Source of the DNA: Chrysemys picta bellii
Lineage: Eukaryota; Chordata; Testudines; Emydidae
Direction: 5' to 3'
NCBI RefSeq assembly: GCF_011386835.1
Contig: NC_088792.1
Coordinates: 63,099,287-63,163,286 of the forward strand
Length of the DNA stretch: 64,000 nt
Made by a program: the position numbers and the translations under genes. This document shows positions 11,489 to 22,768 of the stretch, one piece after another. The stretch's first letter is position 1. Each line of letters begins with the position of its first letter. A model generated the notes under the pieces. That model was not told the DNA's origin and did not search any database. It saw nothing but the letters and a program-made list of their open reading frames with translations.

Positions 11489-12069
11489 GGCTTGTTGGCT
11501 AGTTTTTGGCTTGTAGCTTGTTTGGATTGTTGCTTTTTTAAAAAAAAAAAATCAACTCCCAGCAAGCAGGAGCAAGGGGGGGCAAGGAGGGGAGAGAGTC
11601 AGGGGTGCACAGCGGGCCCACCACAGTCCCAGACTGTATGGTGGGGGGGCGAAATCTAGTCACAGAGTGTTGGGGTTCTTAGGGATTGGCTTGTTTTGAA
11701 ATGGGATTAGCTTGATTTTTGGCTTATTGTGAAAGTCGGGGTGCTTATTTACCACATGAAAGTTGGCAACTGTGGATGGACATTGATATCTGCCAGCAAG
11801 AGGAGAGAGAATGACACACAGAAATGTTAGAACAAGAGATTGAGCAGAATGTAACAATTGGTGTGAGGTGAAAGACTGCTTTCTATTTCACATAAAGTGT
11901 TCTGCATGCTCAGTCTGAAAACGAAACAAAGAGGATTCTGAGTGTTTGGAGAAGTCTCTGTGGGTTCCCCCACCCTCATATGTTCATTTGAGCGAATGCA
12001 ATCAAAACATCCACCCAAGAACCTCTTTTTGGACCAACACTGACTATTCTTTAGTTCAGTCAAAGAATT
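11489..12069. other. Intronic DNA without recognised features
   Basis: There is a poly-A-like run near 11540 and purine-rich sequence to 11600. Nothing further was identified. Confidence 0.45.
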
Positions 12070-12440
12070 TAAGGCCAGAAGGAACCACCCAAATCATACA
12101 GTCTGACCTCCTGAATATCACAGGCCACCAAGAGCAGCCAGCATCCACATACCAAATAACTGAAATTAGACCAAGGTATTACAACCCGCAAGAGACTAAA
12201 CTATTATGTGCCATAGAAAAAGAATAGGAGGAACTGAGATGCACCAGTGCCCAAAGACCCTGCAATGGCAGGAAATTGATCAAAATGAACCTGGCAAGTG
12301 AGCTATGCCTCACACTGCAGAGGAAGATTAAAAACTCCCCAAGGTCACGGCCAATCTGACCTGGGGGAAATTCCTTCCCAGCCCCACATATGGCGATCAG
12401 TTAGACTCTGAGCATGTGATCAAGAACAGCCAGGTAAGCA
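12070..12440 (+). repeat. Ancient LINE-type 3' UTR repeat
   Basis: The start (AAGGCCAGAAGGAACCACC... CAGTCTGACCTCCTG) matches a repeat I associate with old CR1-type 3' regions in reptile genomes. It continues with a recognisable but diverged body to about 12440. The family name is from memory and the subfamily is uncertain. Confidence 0.45.
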
Positions 12441-15400
12441 CCTGAGAGAAAGAATGCTCAGTTCCACCTCAGAGCATTGGCCAACCCTGTCCAATGCCCC
12501 ATCTCCAGCCATGGCCATCTCTGATGCTTCAGAGGAAGGAGACAAAAAACATAAAACAAAACAAAACACACCCCTAACACAAAATACTTCAGGGGGGGAA
12601 TTTCTACCCCTGCAAGTGACTGTCTGAAGCCTTGAAACATGAGATGCAGTTCACTTTTGCCTACTCTGATGCTATGTATGAAACATGCGCCATCCACATA
12701 ATTTTGTTGCATTATTAATTTCTTATGCACAAATTCCTTATAAAATGTGCCAAAATAATTATCCCAGGAATTTCAAATTAATTGCAAAATCAAATAAAAC
12801 AGGACCAAATTCTTCCTTGGTGTAACTCCGCAGATTTCACTGAACTCACTAGAGCTCTCCTATGACTTTTTTAATACCCAGAAAGGGTGTGTGTTTTACA
12901 TACTGTTAAATATACATAGGAGGGAAAAAAAGGGTGCACCTTTGTTGTTTCAGTGTATCTATTATGTGGTACCCAGTGGATCTTTGAGCTCACAGCACAG
13001 CTAAGGGTTGGAGTAATGCAGACGCAGCATATTAAGGATATTAAGACACTGATAGGAAGGAACACTTCATGTAAGCTTAACTGGATGATGCAAAGAGCTG
13101 AATTCTTTGGTACTAAAGGGAGCCGTGTCCAAACTTTGTGAACCAGAGGCATGTCTACAGCAGTGCATGACCTTTCCAGAATCATGCAGGAGCTTGGGTC
13201 AATCTAGTGTGTGTTCCCTCAACTCTACAAACAACTTTGGTGGTTTGAAAAGGCCATTTCAGACAAGACAAATGTGGCTGGCCCTTTACTTCAGGACATG
13301 CAATCGTTTCAAGTACAATATCGTTGATTGTGTTTTTAGTGGCATCTTTTACTTGTAGCTACACTGCAGCAAAGCATTTGAGAAAGAACTGCAGATTTTG
13401 CTATTTTTTCCAGTTATGGTTCAGTAAGAACCATCAGAGTGGAACACCAGACAGTGAAGCAGAGCTTAAGATAACACTACCAGTACCTACCTAAGGTGGG
13501 GCACTCCTATGTCATTGTTTTGAAATGGTGCTGAATGTTACTCTGAAGTGAACATTTTTATGAGAATCCTATCTTATCCCACACACACTTCTAAATTTGA
13601 CCCTTGTATTTAAGAACTGAACATTTGAAGGAATTGAAAGGTAGAGTGAAATAAGGTTCTGGCTAAATGTGTGAGAGAGAGACAGCCCACTGAAAAGACT
13701 CCTTAAAAAACCCACAAAAGGCAGTAAGATTTTATAGATATCAAGGTCACAAGTTAAACCTTTTCTCATCTGTTCAAACTTTTCCAGTTTTCTCCACAGG
13801 GCAATATGCACACCATACTCACCATATGTCACTGCTATTTTGTTCCATAAAGTGGAATAAATTTTTTCAATCCTCACCGACTTTCAGCTACATAAAAAAT
13901 CCAGAATGAACCAGGTTAATTTCACACTGCAGGTTTTGCGTCTCTAGCTTTCAAGGTACCGTGGCTTGCAAGAGTATAAATTCAAAAGGAATTTAAAGTG
14001 TTTCAGGGCTGAGTACATACACTGAAGTTTTCCATATTCTGTGCATTGATCTTTGGTCATCTATTTTGGCCAATATCCTGTACCTCATTTTGAAAATAGA
14101 TAGGTGAAAATCTGCTTGATGATTTTTAGGTCCTATAAAATGCTGACCTCACTGTGTTTAACAAGTAAATACAAAAATTACATATTACAGATTATTTACA
14201 TAACACCGTTATGTTCTTATGACAAATGGAAATTCTCTTATAAACTCTTGAGGAAAGAGACTGTCTCCTTCAATTTTTGGAAAACAGAACATTATGGGAG
14301 CCACCACCAACAAAAATAATCTAAATAAATTAATAATTCAAAACACCAACATTCCTGTAACTTAAGGCTGAGAAAGGTCCTGCTCTAGTTACCTGATTCC
14401 CTAAGAAGACTCTAGTCTCTCCAAGAAAAACAAGACTTAATTCATCTAACAATTTCTAAGATTAATAGGAATAACAGCATGCTTTATATACCACAAAGAA
14501 GAGCACAAACCCATTTTTCCCTTGGAAGGCACCTTTAAAATGAGTTTTATTCTAATCAAATAAAACTGTAACAAAGGTGTCTGGGCACTGCAATATTGCT
14601 GAGATATTCAGCTGCTTCAAGAGTGGTGAAACTTATTCTTCCTTTTTGATTTCAAAGATACTGGCTTAAAACACTGTGTGTGCAGAATTCCAAAATATTT
14701 ATCTTCTTGTACCATGTCAGTCACAAGGATATCTGAGCAACATACATATATTGAAATGAATGTCTCAATAACTTTCTCTCATTTTTTTCCCCACTGCTTT
14801 GAAAGGAGAGGGGGTTTTTTTTGGGGGGGGGGGTTCCATTTCTGCTTCTGGCATTTGTGAATTGTCCCCTAGTTTTGTCCCTTTCACCCAGTAATTTCTT
14901 GGAAGACCATAATCCTTTTCTCAACTCCCTAATAGAATTATTTATTTACTGGTAACAAAGATTCCCCATCAAGTATGGTCCTGTATTGACAAGAACATAG
15001 TGTCCCTTTCCACTAAAACTAGGCTCAAGTCTCTCTCTTAACTTTCAAAGCACTTTCTTATTAGAAACAGCCTAACCAAAAATCTCTAGTCTGCTAGAAG
15101 CATTCTGGGTATAAAATATGAAATAGTCATAACTACTTCTTTTCATATGTTGATGAAACCTCTTCTACCATTGAGCATGTACCACAGCCAAGGCTTATTT
15201 AATTTTTAAAACAAAAAAAACAAAAAACAGGAAAGAGTGGAGTTCTTTATAAATACACACATTTCCCCCCTAGGTATCCAGAGGCAATATTTCCCCTGCC
15301 CAAGCACAGCAAATATTATTCACCTTTTTGTAAAGCAGGCTACAACGTTTGCATGAAGAGTGTTGTATAAAGGCAGACAATGTGACCAAATGATCATTGC

Positions 15401-15709
15401 TATCAGTATCATAGAAAAATAACATCAGAGCACAAATCAGCCAGTTTTGCCAATATAATTAAACCACTGCAGGGCCACTTCCAGAAATTAAAATCACCGA
15501 GGGCCAAATTCCACAGTCCTTTAATCAAGCAAAACACCCATTTTTGCCCTAACCAAAGCTCGAGAGGAACTGTTTAGGGATAATGTAATAAAAAATACAA
15601 CCAATACATGGGCTTCTGCAAAACATCTGTCTTGAGGGGTTCAAATCCCTAAAAACCTTTTAAAGAGATCTCTACAAAGGGAAGCAGATTCTTTCATACG
15701 TTCAAGCTC
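12441..15709. other. Intronic DNA, largely unique
   Basis: No exon fitting the RAPGEF5 frame was found here. Only low-complexity tracts stand out, for example T and G runs at 14815-14832. The piece 12805-12850 (ACCAAATTCTTCCTTGGTGTAACTCC) looks like a short ancient repeat fragment. Confidence 0.45.
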
Positions 15710-16118
15710 CAGTCAGTACATAAGCCCCTCCTCCCCCCTGAACTCCCGACCCATCCAACCCTCCCCCTGCTCCCTGACTGCCCCCCGGGACTCCCCTTAC
15801 CAGGCCTGGTCAGACGCTGGCTCCACATGGAGGCAAAACACACTGCTGGGCTGCTGCGCACACAGCCCCTCCCCCGCAGAGTGCTGAGGCAGCGGGAGGG
15901 GAGGAGCGGGGGAGGGACTCTGGCTGCGGGAGGCCAATGGAAGCAGCTCAGTCAGGCCCAGCCACCCAATCAGCCGTGCCGCACTCTGCATGGAAGGGAG
16001 GGGAGGGAAAAGGGAAAATCCCAGACCTTTTAACCTTATTACCAATTCCTCACGGACGGCTATTTAAAGACGAAAAAGCCGGACGTGTCTGGGGAAATAC
16101 GGACGGATGGTAACCCTA
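15710..16118 (-). mobile_element. 5'-incomplete hAT element, same family as 18767
   Basis: The right end GGATGGTAACCCTA (to 16118) and the preceding body are the reverse complement of the first part of the element at 18767 (ATTGGCCTCC, GCCTGACTGAGCTGCT and AAAGGTCTGGGA all shared). The opposite terminus and a target duplication are missing, so this is a truncated copy; the left boundary is approximate. Confidence 0.7.
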
Positions 16119-16406
16119 CATGCCAGTGAAGATAGTTAATGCAGGAGCCAACTTCACTGGTTTTATGCCCAAAGAGAATCTGCACACAAATCTTCTTTGT
16201 TGGACAGTTGTTAGTTTATTTCCTCTAAACACGGTATTTTGAACAAGGTTAGAAAAGCAACAGAGGGTCCTGTGGCACCTTTGAGACTAACAGAAGTACT
16301 GGGAGCATAAGCTTTCGTGGGTAAGAACCTCACTTCTTCAGATGCAAGTAATGGAAATCTCCAGAGGCAGGTATATATCAGTGTGGAGATAACGAGGTTA
16401 GTTCAA

Positions 16407-17036
16407 TCAGGGAGGGTGAGGTGCTCTGCTAGCAGTTGAGGTGTGAACACCAAGGGAGGAGAAACTGTTTCTGTAGTTGGATAGCCATTCACAGTCTTTG
16501 TTTAATCCTGATCTGATGGTGTCAAATTTACAAATGAACTGGAGCTCAGCAGTTTCTCTTTGGAGTCTGGTCCTGAAGTTTTTTTGCTGTAAGATGGCAA
16601 CCTTTACATCTGCTATTGTGTGGCCAGGGAGGTTGAAGTGTTCTCCTACAGGTTTTTGTATATTGCCATTCCTGATATCTGACTTGTGTCCATTTATCCT
16701 CTTGCGTAGTGACTGTCCAGTTTGGCCAATGTACATAGCAGAGGGGCATTGCTGGCATATGATGGCATATATAACATTGGTGGACGTGCAGGTGAATGAG
16801 CCGGTGATGGTGTAGCTGATCTGGTTAGGTCCAGTGATGGTGTTGCTGGTGTAGATATGTGGGCAGAGTTGGCATCGAGGTTTGTTGCATGGGTTGGTTC
16901 CTGAGTTAGAGTTGTTATGGTGCGGTCCGTGGTTGCTGGTGAGAATATGTTTAAGGTTGGCAGGTTGTCTGTGGGCGAGGACTGGCCTGCCTCCCAAGGT
17001 CTGTGAAAGTGAGGGATCATTGTCCAGGATGGGTTG
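16407..17036 (-). pseudogene. PLE C-terminal ORF with GIY-YIG domain, left arm
   Basis: An uninterrupted frame of about 200 codons represents the C-terminal part of the Penelope-like polyprotein. A cysteine cluster CNKPRCQLC is followed by the GIY-YIG endonuclease segment (MYIGQTGQSLRKRINGHKSD) and the downstream QRETAELQFICKFDT region. In this family the GIY-YIG nuclease nicks the target for priming. The reverse transcriptase domain is absent because the copy is 5'-truncated, so the ATG near its start is not a genuine start. The absence of stops suggests recent origin. Confidence 0.82.
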
Positions 17037-17611
17037 TCCTCGCCCACAGACAACCTGCCAACCTTAAACATATTCTCACCAGCAACCACGGACCGCACCA
17101 TAACAACTCTAACTCAGGAACCAACCCATGCAACAAACCTCGATGCCAACTCTGCCCACATATCTACACCAGCAACACCATCACTGGACCTAACCAGATC
17201 AGCTACACCATCACCGGCTCATTCACCTGCACGTCCACCAATGTTATATATGCCATCATATGCCAGCAATGCCCCTCTGCTATGTACATTGGCCAAACTG
17301 GACAGTCACTACGCAAGAGGATAAATGGACACAAGTCAGATATCAGGAATGGCAATATACAAAAACCTGTAGGAGAACACTTCAACCTCCCTGGCCACAC
17401 AATAGCAGATGTAAAGGTTGCCATCTTACAGCAAAAAAACTTCAGGACCAGACTCCAAAGAGAAACTGCTGAGCTCCAGTTCATTTGTAAATTTGACACC
17501 ATCAGATCAGGATTAAACAAAGACTGTGAATGGCTATCCAACTACAGAAACAGTTTCTCCTCCCTTGGTGTTCACACCTCAACTGCTAGCAGAGCACCTC
17601 ACCCTCCCTGA
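17037..17611 (+). pseudogene. PLE C-terminal ORF with GIY-YIG domain, right arm
   Basis: This is the mirror copy of the left-arm frame on the plus strand, encoding the same peptide from AHRQPANLKHIL to SRAPHPP and ending at the same stop. It contains the CNKPRCQLC cysteine cluster and the YIGQTGQSLRKR GIY-YIG core. About 150 bp of 3' UTR follow, with the conserved tail (CATCTGAAGAAGTGAGG then CACGAAAGCTTATGC). The identical length of the two arms implies they were copied from one template or from each other. Confidence 0.82.
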
Positions 17612-17809
17612 TTGAACTAACCTCGTTATCTCCACACTGATATATACCTGCCTCTGGAGATTTCCATTACTTGCATCTGAAGAAGTGAGGTTCTTACCCA
17701 CGAAAGCTTATGCTCCCAGTACTTCTGTTAGTCTCAAAGGTGCCACAGGACCCTCTGTTGCTTTTTACAGATTCAGACTAACACGGCTACCCCTCTGAAG
17801 GTTAGAAAA

Positions 17810-18295
17810 CTATATGATGGAAAGATGTGTGGCTTTCAAATCTTAACATACTGTAAGAAGCTCTCTCTCTGGAATACTCTAAGCTTTATCAGGCAAGACA
17901 CAGTGAGAAAGCAATAAAGCTTATCAATATGAACTAAGAGTCAAGACTAGAGCTAATGGCTGTGACCTTAACCATCAGCAATAAAGTAAATAAGAGTAAA
18001 CAACTGTCCTAATTCACTCTGCCCCGAAACAATAACGTTAACTTAATTTAAAATTTACAATAATGCCTGACCCTGCAATACCTCTACATGCACTACTCCA
18101 ACATAAGGCATTAAGAAATGCAAATTGCAATGTTGCTCTTTAAAAACAAAAACAAGCAGGCACTAGTTAAATTCCAAAATATCTATCTCAAAGGAGTAGC
18201 TTTTTGCAAATTTGAGCTGCCATACCAAATGCTTAAAATAATGCATTAGAAAGGCCTGGCCTACCCTTGAAAGTTCTACCAGTATTACTATTTCA
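17810..18295. other. Intronic DNA without recognised features
   Basis: This is AT-rich DNA between the PLE dimer and the nested hAT group. No exon or named repeat was seen. Confidence 0.45.
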
Positions 18296-18766
18296 TTTAG
18301 GGGTAGGGTTGCCAGACATCCGGTTTTCGACTGGAATGCCAGGTCGAAAAGGCACCGCCAACCAGGCTGTTAAAAGTCCGGTCAGCAGCACAGCAGGAGT
18401 CTGGGGCTAAGGCAGGCTCCTTGCCTGCCCTAGCTCTGCGCAGCTCCCAGAATCAGACTCCAGGTCCTTGCAGCCCTAGGCACATGGGCAGTCAGGGAGG
18501 CTCCGTACGCTGCCGTCGCCCCGAATGCCAGCTCCGCAGCTCCCACTGGCCAGGAACCGCGACCAATGGGAGCTGCAGGGGCAGTGTCTGCAGGTGCAAG
18601 GGCAGCGCACAGAGCCTCCCTGGCCACCCATGTGCCACGGGGCTGCAGAGATCTGGGGGCCGCTTTCTGGGAGTGGCAATAAGCGCCACCAGGACCCCAC
18701 ACCCGGAACCCCTTGCCCCAGCCCGGAGCCTCCTCCTTCACTCCAAGCCCTCATCCCCGGCCCCAC

Positions 18767-20306
18767 TAGGGTTACCATCCGTCCGTGTTTCCCCGTACAT
18801 GTCCAGCTTTTGCGTCTCTAAATAGCCGTCTGGGAGGAACTGGTAACAAGGTTAAAAGGTCTGGGATTTTTCCCCTCCCCTATCTCCCTCCCTTCCATGC
18901 AGAGTGCGGCTGCTGATTGGGTGGCAGGGCCTGACTGAGCTGCTCCCATTGGCCTCCAGCAGCCAGAGCCCTCCCCTGCTCCCCCCTGCTGCCTGCAGCA
19001 TGTTTTACCTACACGTGGACATAGGCATGGTAAGGGGAGTCCTGGGGCAGAGGATAAGGGAGCAGGGGGAGGGTTGGATGGATCCCTGGCCTCCACCTGC
19101 CCACCCCCCTCTCACACGCGTCCCCCCCGTCACTGCCTGCCTCTCCCTTGCCTGCTTGTACTGCCAGAGCCAGCAGCAACTGCTGCCTGCTGCCCCCAGG
19201 TCCTAGTGCCCCCCATCCACTAATGGCAAGGCAGGCTGCCCTTACCCTGCCCTTCCACCCTAGCCCCGAGCCTCTCCAATGCCCCAAACCCCTCATCCCT
19301 AGCCCTCATCCCCCCACACCCTAATCCTCTGCCCCAGCCCTGAGCCTCCTCCTGCATCATGTACCCCTCATCCCCAGCCCCAGCCAGAGCCGTCATCCCT
19401 CCACACCCTAATCCTCTGCCCCAGCCCTGAGCCCTCATCCCCCTGCACCCTAATCCTCTGCCCCAGCCCTGAGCCCCCTCCTGCATCATGAACCCCTCAC
19501 CCCAGCCCTCATCCCCTGCACCCTTATCCTCTGCCCCAGCCATGAGCCCCCTCCTGCATCATGAACCCCTCATCCCCAACCCTCATCCCCCCGCACCCTA
19601 ATCCTCTGCCCCAGCCCTGAGCCCCCTCCTGCATCATGAACCCCTCATCCCCAACCCTCATCCCCCCGCACCCTAATCCTCTGCCCCCGCCCTGAGCCCC
19701 CTCCTGCATCATGATCCCCTCATCCTCAGACCCACAGCCCTCACCCCTGCACCCCCTCCTATCACCAAACTCCCGCCCAAACCCCCTCCCCACACACCCC
19801 CTCCTGCCCTCAAACTCCCTCCCAAAGCCTGCACCCCCTCCCTTTGCACCGCCTCCCACCCCCAAACTCCATCCCAGAGCCTGCACCCCTCACCCCCTCC
19901 TGCACACCACCCCCTGCCCCAGCCCGGAGCCTGCACCCAGCACCCAAACTCTATTCTAGAGCCTGCACCTTGCACCCCGCCTGCACCCTAATCCCCAGCC
20001 CAGGACCTGCACCCCAGACCTCCTCCCCCCACCCAACCCCCCTCCCAGAGCTTTAGGCAGGTGTGGGGGGTGGGTTCTGGGCACCACCAAAATTTCTACA
20101 ACCCTGCCACCCATGCGAGTGGATATGGGTCGGGGCAGTCAGGGGACAGGTAGGGTCCTGGGGGGCAGTTAGGGTGAAGGGTTCTCAGCAGGGGGCAGTC
20201 AGGGGACAAGAAGCGGGGAGGGGTTGTGGGAGTGGATGGGGGCGGGATGGGGACGGGGCTTCCTCCCAGTTTCCTCTTTTTTGATTGTGGAAATATGGTA
20301 ACCCTA
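18767..20306. mobile_element. hAT element (inner), with minisatellite core
   Basis: The 1540-bp element has ends TAGGGTTACCATCC and ATATGGTAACCCTA and a GGCCCCAC duplication at 18759-18766 and 20307-20314. The left 200 bp match the truncated copy at 15710-16118. The centre is an expanded C-rich tandem repeat (about 19280-19730). It is non-autonomous. Many GC-driven open frames here are not genes. Confidence 0.9.
19280..19730. repeat. C-rich minisatellite, unit about 76 bp
   Basis: Tandem copies of a unit containing CACCCTAATCCTCTGCCCC and CTCCTGCATCATGAACCCC occur at least five times, with some units shortened. The array lies inside the inner hAT element. Unit length is an estimate by eye. 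Confidence 0.75.
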
Positions 20307-20708
20307 GGCCCCACCCCAGAGCCCACACCACCAGCCAGAGTCCTCACCCCTGCCCCCAGCATCCCAGACCCCCTGCCCCAGGGGGTGCCCTCTCCTGAAC
20401 CCCTCATTTCTGGCTTCACCCAGAGCCTTCACCCAGAGCCCTCACCCCCCACATACATACCCCAAACCCCTGCCCCAGCCTGGAACCCTCTCCCAAACCC
20501 CTCATTTCTAACCCCACCCAGAGCCCTTCCCCACACCCCAACCCTCTGCCCCAGCCTGGAGCCCTCTCCCACACCCCAAACCCCTGTCCCAGGCTGGTGA
20601 AAATGAGGATGAGGCCTCTGAAGCGGGGGAGGAGGGGGAAGGGGCAGAGCCTCGGGGAATGGGAATTCGGTTTTGTGCCATTAGGAAGTTGGCAACCCTA
20701 TTTAGGGG

Positions 20709-21460
20709 TATGAATTTTTTTAAATGGTAAAATCCTTAGAGTGTGGTGTGGGTGCTGCTATATCAATATAAAGGTGGCTAATACTGGTATAGGTATCCCC
20801 CTCTTCTGTGCAAATAGCTATTGCAGTATAAAGTACCTTTATACAGCTATAACTACCTCTACACTAGGAGGGTTGTACTACACCAGTGTAGTGTAGAAAA
20901 GTCCTAAGGCAACATGCTCTTGATGGCACTTTTGCTGTCACTTTAGATCACGTAAAAAGAGATGATAGAAAGCAGCAAAATATACCCCAGCAAACAAGGA
21001 TATAGCAAATCATTTAAAAAAAAATTCTTAAAAAGGGCCAAAACGAAGTTGGCATTAATAGGGAAAATACAGAAAGAAATTTGCAATCCACAATCTTAAC
21101 AGAACTATCACAAAACTCAAGAACTGTACATTTGTAATAAACAAATAAACATTATTACATATAAATATAAGCAAACAGAAAAAACTTAACTAAAGCAGCC
21201 CCAAACAGTTCACATTCTTAGCAACTATTCTGCCTTTACACTTTATTAGGTGGGATACTAGATGGCGGGAACACCACAGTAATTATATTGTGTTGATACA
21301 AGGAGACTCTTCAACTACACAATCCTTTAATGTGGAATGAGATTTTGTATTTCTTGCTTTCTAATACAACCTACCTTTTAATAAGTCAACAATGAAGAAT
21401 CAAATACTTTAATAAATGACAGAGGAGAACGATGTTATGAAGCCCCATTAGGGCCAACTA
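20709..21460. other. Intronic DNA with a MITE fragment
   Basis: The stretch 20740-20910 (TACCTCTACACTAGGAGGG... CCAGTGTAGTGTAGAAAAGTCC) is a fragment of the TCTACACT-type miniature elements also seen at 28971 and 54912. The rest has no recognised feature until the RAPGEF5 micro-exon at 21472. Confidence 0.4.
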
Positions 21461-21471
21461 TCTGTACTTAC

Positions 21472-21520
21472 CTGACTTTCTTGCTTTCAAAGCAATGACA
21501 GCAGCCAGTTCTTTCTGTAC
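21472..21520 (-). CDS. RAPGEF5: RAPGEF5 coding exon, linker
   Basis: This is a 49-nt minus-strand micro-exon with a GTGTTAG acceptor (plus CT at 21521-21522) and a GTAAGTAC donor (plus AC at 21470-21471). In phase 0 it encodes VQKELAAVIALKARKS and leaves one base for the next exon. It directly continues ARLTSA from the exon at 37075. The QKELA element matches the KRELAGV segment of Epac after the linker. The intron between the two exons is about 15.5 kb and holds a CR1, two large hAT groups and part of the PLE material. The next downstream exon was not found in 1-21471 and is probably outside the window. Confidence 0.8.
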
Positions 21521-21522
21521 CT

Positions 21523-22255
21523 AACACATGAGAAAAAGAGATGATGGTTATAAATATATAAACAGAAAAAAATGTGGTATTGGCAAGATACAGCATATCA
21601 TTAATCTTCAGATATTCATTGCATATAGAATAATACAGATGTTTCACTAGTTTGTTTCTTCTCTTGGTTTTAAAACCTGACCCACGTTTTCCAGCAAACC
21701 TATTTTTCTTTCAACTGGGAATGCTGTGAGTTTGTCATTTTAGTTTCATGCAAACTTTGGCTTAATCTCTAGGGAATATGCATTCTGTTGACTGTGGCAT
21801 ATGAGTTATTTTCTCTGCAAACTTCTTCTCATGCATGTACCTAAAGCTTCCTCACCTCTTAGTCAAATGTTTGTTTTCCCTCTGTGATTGCATTGCAACT
21901 CTATGCTTGCTTTGTGACTCCAGGGGCTAAGGTGAGTTCTCTGTGCTGGAATTGGGCTGGGGTTTTGCAAGCATGTGCTATGTATTTATTTCCTCAGTAA
22001 CATCTCTTCATATCACCAAAACAATCAGCTCTTCACCTCAAAAAGATTGTTTTAAGACAAAAGCTCTAATGGTAATTAATATTATAGGGAGGTGTTTTCT
22101 TTCTTTCTGCCCTCATACAGGTGAAATACACCAGTGCAAGGCACACCACACCATCTAAATCATAATCATCTCCTCCATTATTTACACATTTTTACCTCAT
22201 TCCATTTAGTCTGTCAGCTGTTATTTCTTACTGGAGAACAGGGATTTATTGCAGG
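21523..22255. other. Intronic DNA upstream of the 49-nt exon
   Basis: This includes the polypyrimidine/acceptor context of the exon at 21472-21520 (minus strand). Nothing else was recognised. Confidence 0.4.
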
Positions 22256-22257
22256 AG

Positions 22258-22510
22258 AAAAAGGATGGTCTTGCAGTGAAGACACTGGTCTACAAATCAG
22301 GAGATCAGAGCTTCATTCCTGACTCCATCACATCCTTCCTGGATAACCCAGGGCAAATCCTAATTTATCTTTGCCTCAGTTTCTCCATCTATAAAATGAG
22401 GCCAGAAATATTCATCTACTTCACAGGATGTTGTGAGGCTTAAGGTAATTCACTGGCAATGTTTGTAAAGCAAACATGCTTTGAAGTCCACTGATGGAAG
22501 GCACTAGTGA
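22258..22510 (+). repeat. MIR-type SINE
   Basis: The order of blocks matches MIR: a degenerate tRNA-like head, then CCTGGATAACCCAGGGCAA, TTGCCTCAGTTTCTCCATCT, ATAAAATGAGG and GATGTTGTGAGGCTTAA. Divergence is high, as usual for this ancient family. Confidence 0.7.
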
Positions 22511-22768
22511 AGTTTAATTTGTTATTGAATTAATTATTTTTACAGCTTCCTGCAGGAAATTACTACTTCTGGAGGAAGAAAAATATGCAATATTTCCCAC
22601 TCCATCTACAAACCCACCAGTTTCTCCTCATCCTCCCAAATTAAACAGAGGAAAATCTACCTATATCTTTTTTATTGATCCCAAAAGGCAGATTTATTAC
22701 TTCTAAGATGACGACTCTTTTAGAAAGCATTGAAGATAAAAGGTTAATTCAAAAGCGTATATAACAAT

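Larger units (their letters stand above)
16245..17809. mobile_element. Penelope-like inverted dimer with 12-bp TSD
   Basis: A minus-strand copy (16257 to about 17036) and a plus-strand copy (17037-17797) of a 5'-truncated PLE meet head to head. The arms 16257-16981 and 17037-17761 are both 725 bp, so no net indel separates them, and they look identical where compared. The 55-bp spacer is extra upstream sequence of the minus copy. The composite is flanked by AAGGTTAGAAAA at 16245-16256 and 17798-17809, which indicates one insertion event. The right arm alone carries the last 36 nt of the tail, ending CCCCTCTGAA. Transcription through it would yield a very long hairpin. Confidence 0.9.
18304..20700. 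mobile_element. hAT element (outer) interrupted by another hAT
   Basis: Inverted ends TAGGGTTGCCA (18304) and TGGCAACCCTA (to 20700) carry the 8-bp duplication TTTAGGGG at 18296-18303 and 20701-20708. The outer element is about 850 bp once the inner insertion (18767-20306) and its duplication are removed. No transposase is encoded. The termini resemble those of the inner element (TAGGGTTRCC), so both were probably mobilised by related enzymes. Confidence 0.88.

Noticed and set aside
10849..11565. 238-codon open frame on the minus strand
   Set aside because: It lies across a non-coding hAT element with exact target duplications; proline/alanine/glycine-rich composition is due to GC content.
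16477..16815. Open frames antisense to the PLE coding region in each arm
   Set aside because: They are shadows of the GIY-YIG frame and repeat identically in the opposite arm.
19280..19730. Regularly spaced repeats resembling a CRISPR-like array
   Set aside because: Units are contiguous without unique spacers and the locus is vertebrate intron; it is a minisatellite.
18421..20600. Many overlapping open frames on both strands
   Set aside because: They fall in nested GC-rich hAT elements and a minisatellite; no domain or splice support.
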